Made by a program: the position numbers and the translations under genes. A DNA stretch of 64,000 nt from assembly GCA_025330725.1 (NCBI GenBank), contig JAIWND010000014.1:62001-126000 (forward strand). The letters are read 5' to 3'. This document shows positions 13,176 through 25,979 of the stretch, piece after piece. Every line of letters starts with the position of its first letter. The first letter of the stretch is position 1. Origin of the DNA: Chlamydoabsidia padenii. Its lineage: Eukaryota > Mucoromycota > Mucoromycetes > Mucorales > Cunninghamellaceae. The notes under the pieces were generated by a model. That model worked only from the letters and a program-made list of their open reading frames with translations, had not been told where the DNA came from and searched no databases.

Positions 13176-16100
13176 ATGGCTGCTGAACAACCCAACAAAG
13201 AAACGCCACCTGTCGAATTAACACCGGAAGCTGCTGCTGCTGCCGCCGCCAAGAAAGCCAAAAACGAAGCCAAGAATGAAGAAAAACGTCAAGCTAAATT
13301 GGCCAAATTAGCTGCAAAGCAAGCCAAGGTAAAAAACAACAAACGAACTATAGGTTTGACCACGTCGACATGATAACGCCCATCACTAATCCATTCTTTT
13401 TTAAAATTTTTATCATGTGCTAGCTCGAAGAACAAAAAAACAAGGCCAGCTCTAGCGAAAATGCTGAAAAGAAGAAGAAGAAGGCTACCAAGACCGAGAC
13501 TCCTGTCTACGTTAACAAGACTCCTAAAGGTGAAAAGAAAGGTAATTAATTAACATTGAAGAAGGTGTAGGGAAATATGAATATCATACAATGACTAACC
13601 GAGTCTGATTGCTTTGATATGTGTAATATTGATGTTTTGTAGATATGTCTGAACCCATGGCTAATGCTTACGATCCTCGTGCTGTCGAATCTGCTTGGTA
13701 CGAATGGTGGGTCAAGGAAGAATTCTTCAAGCCTGAACTTACTGAAGATGGTCAAATCAAGCCTGAAGGATCATTCATCGTCCCTGCACCTCCACCAAAT
13801 GTAACAGGTTCTCTCCACATTGGACATGCTTTGACGGTCGCTATTCAAGATACTCTGGTGCGATGGAACCGAATGTTGGGAAAGACTGTCTTATTCAACC
13901 CTGGTACTGATCACGCTGGTATCTCTTGTCAATCCGTGGTAGAAAAGAAACTTTGGGCTGAATCCAAGACCACCCGTCATGATCTTGGTCGCGAAGCTTT
14001 TGTCAACAAGGTTTGGGAATGGAAGGAAAAGTATGGTGATCGTATCTATGAACAATTCTACCGACTGGGTGCTTCTTACGATTGGGACAGAGCTGCTTTT
14101 ACTATGGATCCAGTAAGTGATCAAAAAAAAAAACAATACACACACTCCCTTCAATGTCCACTAATCAAGCGGGTATTTATATATATGTATCGACATAGAA
14201 ACTGTCCAAAGCTGTACGTGCAACATTCGTCCAACTCCATCGTGAAGGAACAATTTACCGCGCCAATCGTCTCGTCAACTGGTGTGTACGCCTCAATACT
14301 GCTCTCTCCAACTTGGAAGTCGAAAACAAGGAAATCACTGGCCGTACTTTGATGAATGTCCCTGGGTATGAAGCCAACGAAAAGTTTGAATTCGGTGTCT
14401 TGAATGAATTCGCCTATCAAGTGGATCAAAGTGACGAACGAATTATTGTCGCCACTACTCGTATTGAAACTATGCTCGGTGATACTGCCATTGCTGTTCA
14501 TCCTAACGATGAACGCTACAAACACCTTCACGGCAAATATGTTGTCCACCCCTTCTTAAACCGACGTATTCCTATCATCACTGACGATATTGCGGTGGAT
14601 ATGGCTTTTGGTACTGGTGCTGTCAAGATGACTCCTGCTCACGACTTTAACGATTACGAAGTTGGCAAACGGCACAATTTGGAATTCATCAACCTCATGA
14701 ACGACGATGGTACCTTTAACGAAAACGCTGGTCCTTATCAAGGTATGAAACGCTTCCATGTCCGAACCAAGATTATTGAAGATTTGAAGGCCAAGGGATT
14801 ATTTGTGGATGTCAAGGATAACCCAATGACTGTGCCAGTCTGCAGCAAGTCTGGTGATGTGATCGAACCTATTATGAAACCTCAATGGTGGGTTAACTGT
14901 AAACCTATGGCTGATGCTGCTTGTCAAGCTGTCCGTGATGGTAAACTCAAGATTGCTCCCAAGGTCTCTGAAGGTGATTGGTTCCGTTGGTTGGAAAACA
15001 TTCAAGACTGGTGTATCTCTCGTCAACTTTGGTGGGGTCATCGTGTCCCAGCTTACTATGTCGTTTTGGAAGGTGCTACTCCTGATTACTCTGATGATAC
15101 TCACTGGGTCAGTGGTGATGATGAAGCTGATGCTCGCGCTGAAGCTGAACGTAAATTCCCTGGAAAGAAGTTTACTCTGGAACAAGATCCTGACGTCTTG
15201 GATACTTGGTTCTCTTCTGGTTTATGGCCATTCTCTCTTATGGGTTGGCCCGACAAGGTAAAAAGAAAAAAACCGATCAAACTTGACCAACCTAACTTTA
15301 TTCTATCTCTTTTAACTTGATCATTTAGACCGAAGACATGATGAAGTTTTATCCTTCTTCTCTCCTTGAAACTGGCTGGGATATTCTCTTCTTCTGGGTC
15401 GCTCGTATGGTTATGTTTGGTATCAAGTTGACTGGCCAAGTTCCCTTCACTGAAGTATTCTGTCATGCCATGATCCGTGATGCTCATGGTCGCAAAATGT
15501 CCAAATCTCTCGGTAATGTGATCGATCCTGTGGATGTGATTGAAGGTATTACTTTAGAAGGTTTGCATGGTCGCCTACTCGAAGGAAATCTTGATGCCAA
15601 GGAAGTCCAAAAAGCCAAGAGCGGTCAGGTAAAAACAAATACACCCAGACATAAACATGATTAATAACACTCATCTCTTTATCTCGTTTTTAGAAAGCTG
15701 ATTTCCCCAAGGGTATCCCTGAATGTGGTACTGATGCCCTTCGATTTGCTCTTTGCTCATATACTACTGGTGGACGTGACATCAACTTGGATATTTCACG
15801 TGTTGAAGGTTATCGTAAATTCTGTAACAAGATCTGGAATGCCACTCGATTCGCTATGATGAAGTTGGGATCTGACTTTAAGCCTCTTGCGTCTGAAAAG
15901 GTAATTGACTCCTCTTCCCCTCTTGAATGATAGATGATACATCCTACTTAACACTCGTTTTTTTATTTTATTTTATATTTTATCAACAGGCATCTGGTCA
16001 CGAATCTTTGGCGGACAAATGGATTTTGCATAAACTCAACAAAGCTGCCACCGAAACCAACAAGGAACTCTCCGAACGTAACTTCTTTGCGGCCACCAAT

Positions 16101-16652
16101 GCTGTGTACCAATTCTGGCTCTATGAATTGTGCGATGTGTATATTGAAGTGATCAAACCCGTCTGCGACAAGGATACGACTAACGATGAAGCTGCTGCTC
16201 AACGCAAGTTGACCGCTCAAAACACTCTATACACTTGTCTTGAGGCGGGCCTTAAGCTGTTACACCCCTTCTCTCCCTTTGTGACCGAAGAATTGTACCA
16301 ACGTCTTGGCCGCCGTCCTGGTGATATGATTCCCTCTATTGTCAAGGCTAAATATCCTGTCCATGAACCCACCTATGTCAACGAAGCCGCCGCGGAGCAA
16401 TTCGATATTGTCTTTGAAGCTACCAAGTCCATTCGTAGTCTGGCCGTGCAATTGAACAAGAAGAAGGATGGTGTGGCCTTTGTACATACCAGCAACAACG
16501 ACTTGCAAGATCTGTTGAAGGGTGAATCTGCTTCTATACTGGCTTTGGCTCGTGGTATCAAGGATTTGACGGTCTCCATCAAGGGGGATGCTCCTGCTGA
16601 AACTGAAGCTACTGAAGTCAATACGGATATTACTGTGTATTTACAAAAATAG
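13176..16652 (+). CDS. VAS1: Valine--tRNA ligase
   Basis: Seven exons yield about 1,000 residues of a class I aminoacyl-tRNA synthetase. The adenylation motif appears as [13 protein letters not shown], the editing domain follows, and the second signature is [31 protein letters not shown] is the conserved catalytic-core segment. The C-terminal anticodon-binding domain contains [13 protein letters not shown]. It charges tRNA-Val with valine and hydrolyses Thr-tRNA-Val. The N-terminal extension is rich in Ala, Lys and Glu, as in eukaryotic ValRS. A second in-frame Met (at 13645, [12 protein letters not shown]) opens the conserved body. Fungi often make cytosolic and mitochondrial forms from one gene, but no clear targeting peptide is visible here. 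Confidence 0.95.
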
Positions 16653-17151
16653 ATTTATTTGTTTTTTATGGTTTATAGTTTTTTAATAGTTTGGTTTTGG
16701 GAGGATGTATGATGGATGTTTTATCATACGCCCCCACTATATTTTTTTTTTATCATGCATAACTAATAAAAGTTGGTTACTCTTCTTTAGTGACCTTGAC
16801 TCGAAATGTGGATGTGTATATTGGATATGCCATGTGAATGAATAAATGATACAATGCAAAATTGATAGGCAGGTCGACTTTTTGATTCCCATATTCGGTC
16901 GAGATTAAATATTTCAATGACCGCTTCATCGGGATTTGGAGCCAAACCCCAAGATGACGACAAATTTACCTCGCCCCGTTTCTTTTCTGTCTTAGACCCT
17001 TTTCTTTTTTTTCTCACACGCATATAATATATGGACCTCGCAAAACTTTTATTGATTTGTTCTCTCATCTTCTTTACTTACATTCTTCTACAACTCCAAT
17101 CATTATTCAAGAAACGTAAAAAACTCACTAGAAATATACGACAACAACAAT
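16653..17151. other. Intergenic between VAS1 and the small protein gene
   Basis: A 3' flank with AATAAA-like elements (AACTAATAAAAG near 16764), then a promoter region with ATCGGGATTTGG at 16928-16939. No gene was seen. Confidence 0.4.
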
Positions 17152-17794
17152 ATGACTGATACAAATACTGTTACTACTCTTGGCAAACAATGGCAAAGCA
17201 TTCGCGCAACTGACGACCATGAAGAAAAGACTAATGTCTTGAAGGTAAGTAATGAACGGAATCTAATGAATGGGGTGGGGTCTTTTTTTTGGGGGGGAGG
17301 AGGAGGAGGAGGGGATCCCAAAAGTTGCATATACATATGTATTTGGATGCGAATGGATTGGATAAACGGACTGATTCGACTTTATTTAACCTTGTACATA
17401 GTCATTATATCAAGCACTGGGAAAAGAAGGTACGCCTGCTTCGGAAGTGCTCTCTCACTTGGGACAACCGGATGATACTTCAGCCAATTTGGGTGGTGCA
17501 CTCCCGACAATGCCAGGTATGATATAAATCTCGTGTGATGTTTTAATGATAGATAATGAAAGATGACTGAAACTCTCAATGATAGGACCTATGATGACCC
17601 AAAGTGTTGGTGGACAAGATGGTCAAAGTCTATACCTTGTGTATTATCCTCAAAAAGACAACAAGCAACAATACTTGTCATTCAAGGTAAACAAAACAAA
17701 AAAAAAAAAGATGTATGATATAATGGATCTAATGTCTGTTTGTTAGGTGAATGGAAATACGGAAACAGTAGAAAAGGCGGAATGGCACCAGTGA
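17152..17794 (+). CDS. Small hydrophilic protein of 118 residues, possibly BamE/SmpA-like fold
   Basis: Four exons (17152-17244, 17402-17516, 17586-17686, 17747-17794) join in frame to exactly 119 codons including the stop. There is no signal peptide or membrane segment. The N-terminal half is charged (HEEKTNVLKSLYQALGKEGT). The region SEVLSHLGQPDD, a Gly/Met-rich loop, then SLYLVYYPQKDNKQQYLSFK and VEKAEWHQ at the end recall the helix-LGxPD-strand pattern of bacterial BamE/SmpA domains (a hairpin ending in a Trp strand). That resemblance is my inference from pattern only. The exact function is not recognised. A G-rich block (17289-17316) sits in the first intron. Confidence 0.7.
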
Positions 17795-18033
17795 ATTACA
17801 CCCTTTGGATCAATAAACCATGTCGCACCATGCATGAATTCTAGTTATTTAGTTTCCCCCTTTATTTTGATTTTACATCTCTCTCCCCCTCTCCCCCCAT
17901 TTTTTCCCTTTATATTGACTTGACTCCTTTTATAATAAATTCTATCTTTTTAACTCTCTTTGTCTCTCTTTTTCTCTCTTTATTCTTTTTTATTCGATTT
18001 ATTGTAGGGCTTATCAACCAACTATTGACTCGA

Positions 18034-19605
18034 ATGAAACATCAACATCATCGCGGTGCATCCACTTGCTCAACCAAACCATTAACGGAAACAACAAAAG
18101 ATGGCTACATTCCTTTACATAGATCCATCACAGATGATCACGAAGACAAACATGCGAAACATCACTATGATACTGGCAAATCTCCCATCACTCGATTCGT
18201 TTGCAAACTGCTAGGTAGGTAGAGAAATGCGGGGGAGGACAACAACTCACACGTGCTCCTCGAATTAGGTTTGGAACCCAGCAAGCACAATATCTCCCAA
18301 TTTGGACACAAGTCGGGGTCCACCACGTCTATCACCAAAAGCTCGGTCTTCCACTTTTCTACCATCCCTTCACCTCCACCTTCTTCTTCCACCTTATCTG
18401 ATCAAACCACCAATACATCTTCTTACTTTATCAACAAAAAGAAACAACAAACAAAAAAGAAAAAGAAGAGCAAAAATGGCGATGATGACAATTCTTGCAG
18501 CAGCATTTCTTCCTCTTCCTCTTACTCCTCATCCACTTTATCCACATTGTCATCCTTACTATCAGGTGATCAAAACATCACCACCCAAACTACCGGTCAA
18601 AACGATCATGCTGGCATCTTGACACACCATGAAAATGACTATGATGAAAAAAGGAAATCCATTATTTTGCCCGCTTATGCAGATAAAAGTCATCCCCCAT
18701 GGAATGGCGTGACACCAGCAATGGATGCATTAGTTATGGCAAGCCAAATCCCATCTGTCAAAAAAATCCACTTTGTTGATGATTTTGAAATCCCGCCTCC
18801 CACTTTGACTAATCGCCATCCATCGACCTATCCTCTTTTGACAAGTCTACTTTCTGAACAGGTAATCCAAAATAATAATAAAAAAACATAAAATGTCATT
18901 GTGACATAATATACAGGAATCCCACCCAGCTCATCATCTTTGCTCTTGTTTAGTTACGACCTTACTTGCCCCGCAGATATCGACTTGCTTCCGAATGGTG
19001 TTTGCTTTATAGTCTTGACCAGCATGGTGCCAGTTTATCAACGCTATACCAATTAGCAAAAGACTCTGGACCTTGTATACTTATACTAAAGGATGATGAA
19101 CAACAGGTAACAAGTACTCCTACTTTATTCCCAATTCATACATTTTTAATCACCGCCTATTTTTAAAATCCCGTAGATTTTTGGAGCTTATCTAAATGAA
19201 TCCATTCGACTCGATCTATCATATTATGGTACTGGTGAATGGTAAGTAACAAAACATGTTGGAGAAAAAAAAAAAGCATTGATTAATGATGAATATATTA
19301 GCTTTTTATGGAAGATACCTCCACCAACAAACAATCCATCATCATCTGGATCACCACCATCAAATCATCATCATCCTACACCTAAAATAAAGGTGTTTCC
19401 TTGGACTGGCAAGAACGAATACATGATTTATTCCACGGTCGACTGTATTGCCCTTGGTGGCGGTGGTGGTAAATTTGGACTATGGATTAATCAAGATTTG
19501 GAAAAGGGTCATTCGGAACCATGTGCCACTTTTGATAACGAATGTCTATCCCTGAATCCGCTCTTTAATTGTGTGGATTTGGAAATATGGTCATTCCGAA
19601 TCTAG
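18034..19605 (+). CDS. OXR1: TLDc-domain protein, Oxr1 (oxidation resistance) type
   Basis: Five to six exons encode about 420 residues. A His/Ser/Lys-rich, low-complexity N-terminal half (with a KKKQQTKKKKKSK basic stretch) precedes a TLDc domain: TSLLSEQLRPYLPRRYRLA, EWCLLYSLDQHGASLSTLYQ, ILILKDDEQQIFGAYLNES, the F-x-W-T motif as KVFPWTGKNEYMIYS, and the end CLSLNPLFNCVDLEIWSF. TLDc proteins protect against oxidative stress and, in yeast, bind the V-ATPase. The start is the first Met after a likely 5'-UTR intron acceptor (GTAG at about 18004-18007), so the N-terminus is less certain. The fungal family member with this layout is Oxr1. Confidence 0.88.
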
Positions 19606-21466
19606 TTTTTTTTTACCTTGTCCCCTTTTTTTATACATATTTGACCAATTTTTACCCCTTCTTTATTTCCCTCTAGTCGTATATACTCATTATTCTATAC
19701 CATATAACACATAATTTACCCCATACATATTCTATCATTATCTATGTTTTAACCCTTTTCCTTTTTTTTTTTTATTGAACTTGTTGACATTCAAAACCCG
19801 CAAATCATGCAAAAATGCAATCCCTTATAAAAAATTAAATCCCGACCAACTCCAAACCCACTATCGTTTTTATTGTTGTTTTATAAATGTGTTCTAATTA
19901 TTCTATAGTAATGTAATTAATCTTGATATGCAGATAATCTTTCCTATGTAGTGTTGGAGGATCATAAGAAACAAGTTAGTATAAAGTGAGGGTGCCTATT
20001 TTTGAGTTATTACTTTACCGAGGTTTTATTAAAAAACAACAACAAAAAAATCGGAAGGCAAGAGAATCAAACGCCATGTTTGTATTAGGTTTATATTTAC
20101 ATGCATTACAAGAAAAAGGCTAGTTTACCGAGTTTTTTCATCTTCCTATCGCCATCACATATACTATTGATTGTTTGAATCTTACCATTATTGTTGTCCG
20201 AGTTTTAGTTGGATGAGTAGTAGATAAAAAGAGAAACATGATGCATATTTAACACTAGTTGATCTAAAAAAAAAAAGATACTTGTTTATTTTCTTTTCTT
20301 GTAAAGAAGGAGAGGGGTTAGTTGACGACAAAGGTGTTCAGGTTTTTTTATTTATTTAGTTACCTTGTAAATCAAAGAAGCCTGATATAATTGATCATGT
20401 CCAGTCAACAGACGCACATACATATGCATCTTCCCACTAGTGTTTCTAAACTTATAATAAAGTTAGTGATATACCCGCCCCAACCTTCCTGTATTTCCAT
20501 ATGTTCCTTTTTCTTTTCTGTTTGTCCCTCCCCTGCTTTTATATTCTAAACTTACATTGTCACAGACACCTGTATGCTTGTTAATCAGAGTGTTGATTAC
20601 CTTTATACAAATACCGAGATCAATGTGCTTGGTGTTGCAGCATGATACAAAAAAAAGACATCAAGCAATTGTGTTTTCGATTCGTAAGGTTATCAAATTA
20701 TCACAGATCATAAAGTCAGTCTTTGTGGCCACCAGTTGGGATATCATCAATCTACGTATATATGTATATAAAAGGTTATTTCATAAAGTCATTTTAGTGA
20801 GGCAACACCAAGTTGATAATCCTGGCATGATACCAGAAGGTCTAGATCGATTCTTACCCTGCATCAAAGGGCAGTGGGGGAATCACAAAAAAAGTTGATT
20901 TACTTTTTCATCAATGTAAGGCTAATCGAGCCCAATGTTATCCAAGTGAGCTAATGTAGCATGTTCAGAGGTGTACTACTCGAATAGCATTTTGTATGCA
21001 TCACCTAATAAGAGTCAAGTCAATTAAGAAGACGGGTAAACAAAAGTTAGTGATATTTTACATTCAATGGGTCTTATAATGCTTGTCTTACCGATATTGT
21101 CTATTGCCAGTGTGTTGTCAATCTATTGTCCACATTGAAAGAGATTCATCTAGGTTAATATGCTGTTTTTTTTTTTGAATGTATCGATTGTTTTGTAATA
21201 CCTATGCTTTTGAAGGTCATATTGCTTAGTGGTAGACCAGGGATATGATACATATATATGTGTCTGAGGTGGATAAATGTGTTTTTGTTGACAAGATGTT
21301 TATCTATAAAAAAAGTAAAGGGATGAAAAAGAAATGAGGTGTCTGCCGCGGGTGTCTCCAACTAAGCGAGCGGAGTTGACATTTTCCCGTAAATACCTGA
21401 AACTTTGAGCTTTTCCTTTTTTTTTTTTTTCTTTTCTTTTTTCTTTTCAAATACAATTAACAACAA
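19606..21466. other. Long intergenic region containing a candidate decayed gene
   Basis: 1.86 kb between OXR1 and ZWF1. The first 650 bp are AT-rich 3' flank with no coding signal. The rest carries repeated GTAAGT-like, CTAAC-like and YAG-like signals on the minus strand and is described separately as a possible pseudogene. The last 100 bp are the ZWF1 promoter with a long pyrimidine tract directly ahead of the start codon. Confidence 0.4.
20286..21165 (-). pseudogene. Possible decayed multi-exon gene of unknown function
   Basis: Read on the minus strand, an open exon of 29 codons (20364-20450, containing KMHMYVRLLTGHDQLYQAS) is bounded by an acceptor and a GTAACT donor. It joins a last piece KKRK-stop at about 20286. 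Upstream, protein-like pieces such as DAYKMLFE, YTSEHATLAHLDNIGLD and PYIDEKVNQLFL lie in one frame but are interrupted by TAG or TGA codons. Each of those stops is one C-to-T change from a Gln or Arg codon. The product is not recognised. A spliced non-coding RNA, or a real gene with introns I have misplaced, are alternatives. Confidence 0.3.
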
Positions 21467-23292
21467 ATGACAATTACAAATCCAGCCAAAGCTATTCAAG
21501 ATGAAGTATGTAACGAATTAGGTGACTCTGTGACATTTATTGGTAAGTATTGAAAAGTTTGGGGGGGGGGGGGCAAAAAAAAAAAAAAGGATAGGCTACT
21601 GCATGGATGTTACTAGCCTTGATGGAAGTGTACCATAAAGTCAAAAGGACACAATTACAAAAAATTAGTTTGGAAGACTGGGATGGGCAAATAATAATAA
21701 TAATAATAACACCATATACACGCGCTTACACATGTTTCTCTTAGTACTTGGGGCCTCGGGTGACCTGGCGAAAAAGAAAACCTACCCGGCACTATTCCGA
21801 TTATACCGAAATGGGTTCCTCCCAAAAAATACCCATATTGTTGGCTATGCAAGATCCCAACTCTCTCACGATGACTATCTTGATAGGGTGACTCATTATA
21901 TCAAGTTGAACAAAGACAAGGCAACAGAAGAACAGGCTCTATTGGATAAATTCAAGCAACTCCTTTACTATCAAGCAGGCAGTTACGATCAAGATGATTC
22001 TTACAAGGAACTGGACCATTTTATCAAGACCAAGGTGGAATCTACCATGGAGTCGGGTCAGCGTAACCGTGTATTTTATATGGCCCTTCCTCCTTCTGTT
22101 TTTGTACCTGTGGCACGTGGGCTTCGAAGGAACACTTACTCTACAGAGGGTATCAATCGTATCGTGGTGGAAAAGCCCTTTGGCAAAGATTTGCAATCTT
22201 CAAACCAACTGGCAAAGGATCTAGGTCAACTTTTTGCTGAAAAAGAGGTAAACATGAAATGGATACATAGAGTTGGGGCAAATGAACTTGCTCACTTTTT
22301 TATGTGTTTAGATCTATCGTATCGATCATTATCTTGGTAAAGAAATGGTGAAGAATGTGATGACGGTGCGGTTCTCCAATGTTATCTTCTCTCATGTCTG
22401 GAATCGAATGTATATTGACAATGTGCAGGTGACATTCAAGGAACCCTTTGGTACTGAAGGTCGAGGTGGCTACTTTGACGAATTTGGTATCATCCGTGAC
22501 GTTATGCAAAACCATTTATTACAAGTCCTTTCTCTGATCGCCATGGAACGACCCATCTCCACTGATGCCGAGGCGATTCGGGACGAAAAGGTCAAGGTTT
22601 TGAAATGCATCCCACCTATCGATATACAAGACGCCCTACTTGGACAATACGTTGGTGACAAACATGGCCAAGGTGACAAGAGCCTCGGCTACCTGGACGA
22701 TCCTACCTTGAAAAACAAATCAAGTCTTACTCCTACTTTTGCTGCTCTGGTGCTTTGGGTCCAAAACGAACGATGGGAAGGTGTGCCCTTTATACTCAAG
22801 GCAGGAAAGGCTTTGGACAGTGCCAAGGTGGAAATACGTATCCAATTCCGTAATGTGGCGGGTAATCTCTACAAGAGTGCTTCTCGAAATGAACTGGTGA
22901 TCCGTGTCCAGCCTGATGAAGCCCTTTACATGAAGTTTAACAACAAACTGCCCGGTCTCTCTTATCAAACCATTCAAACCGATCTGGATCTGACTTATGA
23001 AAACCGCTACACTGATCTGTCCATTCCTGATGCTTATGAATCTCTCTTGTTGGATGTATTGCGCAATGATCACTCGAACTTTGTCCGCGACGACGAATTG
23101 GGTGCTGCCTGGCGGATTTTTACTCCATTGTTACACAAGATTGATCAACATGACGCGGATATTAAAATGACCACCTACAAATATGGCTCAAGAGGTCCTG
23201 ATGAATTGGATGACTTTGTCAAAAAGTATGGATATGATCGCTCGAATACACACTATGATTGGCCGGTGCAAAGTGTCTTGACAAAGAAGTAA
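21467..23292 (+). CDS. ZWF1: Glucose-6-phosphate 1-dehydrogenase
   Basis: Three exons (21467-21542, 21745-22247, 22312-23292) give 519 residues, normal for the family. The NADP-binding motif is [10 protein letters not shown], spanning the first splice junction. [11 protein letters not shown] and the substrate-binding/catalytic RIDHYLGKE (across the second junction) follow, and the C-terminal beta+alpha domain contains [19 protein letters not shown]. The enzyme oxidises glucose-6-phosphate with NADP+ in the first step of the oxidative pentose phosphate pathway in the cytosol and supplies NADPH. The first exon codes only 25 residues before the Rossmann fold. All catalytic residues appear intact. 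Confidence 0.97.
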
Positions 23293-23772
23293 TGACTCTT
23301 GGTCGGTGGCGCCTACCCCCCCCCTGTGGATGTATATTTGGTATGTAAAGTAGTTAGTAGTAGTAACATTGTATAACAATAAAGTATTTGAATCTTTTGA
23401 TTCTTCCATACATACATATGATTATCAGTAATAAAAAAAAAAGTGGGGTTTTATTTAAATGTGTGTTAAAAAGAGAAGGATGGAATATATTGCACTAATG
23501 ATTGTAGTTTTAAGGGAATGGTAAGGGGGGGGGGTTAGGATGGAAGGGGAATAATAGTGGTATAATGAATGAATGAGATATACAAAGGAAGGAATACTAA
23601 CAAAAAAATAAACTTTTTAAATTCTAAAAACAAATGAGGATTTGGTGATACATAATGGTGCTTGTGTGTGTGTGCATGTGTGTATGTGTGTGTGTGTGTG
23701 TGTGTGTGATTATAAAGAGGGCATATACAGAATAAGATAAAGTAAATAACATAAAGGATCAAGTCCAAGTAC
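23293..23772. other. Convergent intergenic region with GT microsatellite
   Basis: 3' flanks of ZWF1 and the convergent coiled-coil gene. An AATAAA signal stands at about 23378. No gene was seen. Confidence 0.5.
23661..23708. repeat. (GT)n microsatellite, interrupted
   Basis: Mostly GT dinucleotides with CA and TA interruptions, about 48 bp, in the convergent 3' flank. Confidence 0.9.
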
Positions 23773-25695
23773 CTAGTAATGCCACTTTGGAGATTCAAGA
23801 TCTTGACTTTTGCGTAGGTGAGAAGGTCGAAGTTTTACTGAAGATCGTTGCATTGGTGGACTAAAAGGTCTTGGAGATCCAGGTCGTATAGCATGAGATG
23901 GTGTTGGTGATACATCTTTGATATCGGTAGTAACAAGCACAGCAGGTGAGGATGCTCGAGATAAAGATCGTTCCATGGGTGTTCGTTTCCTTGGGACAGA
24001 GGGTTGTCTATTATCTTGAGCATCAGAAACACGTCGTAAAGGTCGTTTGTGTTGCGTTGCCATTAACTGTAATTGGCGACGTTGGGTCGGGGTCCCTGGT
24101 GTTGCTGAAAAAGGTGTGATTCTCGTCGAGGGCTTCAATAGGATTGGCGGACCTTCCAATGTGATGATGTCGTCGTCGTCATTACCGTCCACCCATTCTT
24201 GTTTTTCATTATAAAGAGTCAATACCCGGCCTGTTGATTTCGTTTTTTGTCGGACAGCTTCTTCGGCCTGGTCGATAAGTCCAAGAAGCATGCATCGTAG
24301 TCGTTGAAACACATGATCATTGGCAATTTCATCTTCGGTTAATATTTCAGTCGAGATTAGCTTTTCAAAGCATGGTTGATCCTAAAAAAAAAAAAAAAAG
24401 AGTCTTCTTTTAGTACATGTCATAACCCCTTCCTTTCATCCAAGACATACCTCGTCCATACCCTTGTCCGAGACAGGCGACAATGGCCATTCATTACTAT
24501 CAAAAGATTCAAGATATGTCGTGGTGTTAGTCATTGTTTCTTTTCTTTTCTTTGTAAAGCTGGCTTACGTGTGGAGTTGTTTCTCCAATTTGGCAATCCG
24601 AGCTTCTTGTTGAGCCACTTTTGATTCAAGAGTCGCATTGAGGGCCATAAGTGATGTTTTTTCGATTTCCAAATCGGCGATCTAGATAATGATTGAATGG
24701 TTAGTATCAAAAACTATCCTCCCCTCCCCCTACTGTACCTTTCTACTAGCCCTAGCTTCATCAAGCCATGACGAATGAGACGCACGATCATCGATGCCCT
24801 TGTTGACAAATTCACCTTTTCCATTCATGATAGTGCCATTTTTGATTTTAGCCACCACTTTTATAGGTAGATCGTCTTCATCAGTGTAATCGCCATTATC
24901 TTGAGAGTCATAGTCAGAGTCCGTCATATCGTCGTCTAGATCACCGTCATCAATAAACTCATCAGTATCAGATATTTCTTCAGGATCAGTATCCCCATCA
25001 ATGCTATCAAAGTCGTCGTCGTCGTCGTCGTCTTCGTCATCCGATTGTTGTCTATTGTGTTCGAGATGGCTGTGGTGATTTCGTGAATCAGCTGATGATA
25101 GAGTGTGATGGTCTTGAATGTCCGACATGGAAGGCTGTCTTCGTAAAAAAGAGGTGGTTTCGTCTATAGATTGTTGAGAGACACGAAAGAATCGAGGTGA
25201 GAAGGAATTCATAAAACCAGTTGTTGCCAATGATTTAGTGTTTGTTGTTGTTGATGATATCTGGGTGTTGTTGTTGTTGTTGGCTGTGTACTGATGAGAA
25301 GGTATGGGTGGTGATGTAGAAGACTTGAACCAAGTAGGTGAAGAAGTTACATTTTGTTGAGCTTGAAAAAATCCAAACCCCAAAGAAGACGAGTTGAGTA
25401 TAGTTGGAGGTGGTGGAAGTTTGTTGTAGTTGCCATTAGTACCCGAACCGCCAGATAAGGTCGATAGAGTAGATGGTGAAGAAGAAGACGAGCTTGTAGA
25501 AGTCGAATAAGAAGTACCACCAATAGGTGTAGTAGATATTTCATTCAACTTTGTTCGATTTTGCTGGTTCTGTTGTTGATAATGATGGTTCAAAGCTGTA
25601 GTGGATGGTCGTTGCTTCAAGTAGTGGAATAAAGGGGACGACGGACGTATAATGTTGACAGCCTTAGGAGGGGGAGTCTGATCCTGACTAAGCAT
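23773..25695 (-). CDS. Acidic, low-complexity protein with central coiled coil; function unknown
   Basis: Four exons encode about 570 residues. The N-terminal 200 residues are Ser/Thr/Asn/Gln-rich. Then comes a very acidic block (DDEDDDDDDDFDSIDGDTD and onward, around bases 24900-25040). Two small exons give a heptad-like coiled coil (TSLMALNATLESKVAQQEAR, IAKLEKQL). The C-terminal half is basic and Ser/Pro-rich with repeated RPGSPRPFSPP-like motifs, typical of phosphoregulated cytoskeletal or polarity proteins. No enzymatic domain is visible, and I do not recognise the family. Splice sites are consensus and the frame is kept throughout. TTCAACCCCGCC, the recurrent promoter motif, is 143 bp upstream. 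Confidence 0.65.
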
Positions 25696-25836
25696 TGGTA
25701 TACAAAGGTAAGGATATGATATAGAAGAAGGGTAGATATAAAATAAAGAGAGGGGTGAGAATTAATACAAAAAGTGAAGAGGAAGAGGAAAAGAGAGTAC
25801 TAAAAACAAAATTCTCTTTTTCTTCTAGTTTTTTTT

Positions 25837-25848
25837 TTCAACCCCGCC
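25837..25848. promoter_or_regulatory. GC-rich promoter motif upstream of the coiled-coil gene
   Basis: TTCAACCCCGCC, 143 bp upstream of the start codon on the minus strand; forward orientation of the recurrent motif. Confidence 0.35.
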
Positions 25849-25979
25849 TACTGTTCCTAATTTCAGAGGGTGTGGCAAAAAAAAAATAAAAAATAAAAAA
25901 GTCAGAGAGGGTAAAAAGAGATGGCCAGACACAGACTTCAGGCAATTTTATTATGACAAACATTGATGGTAACACATAA

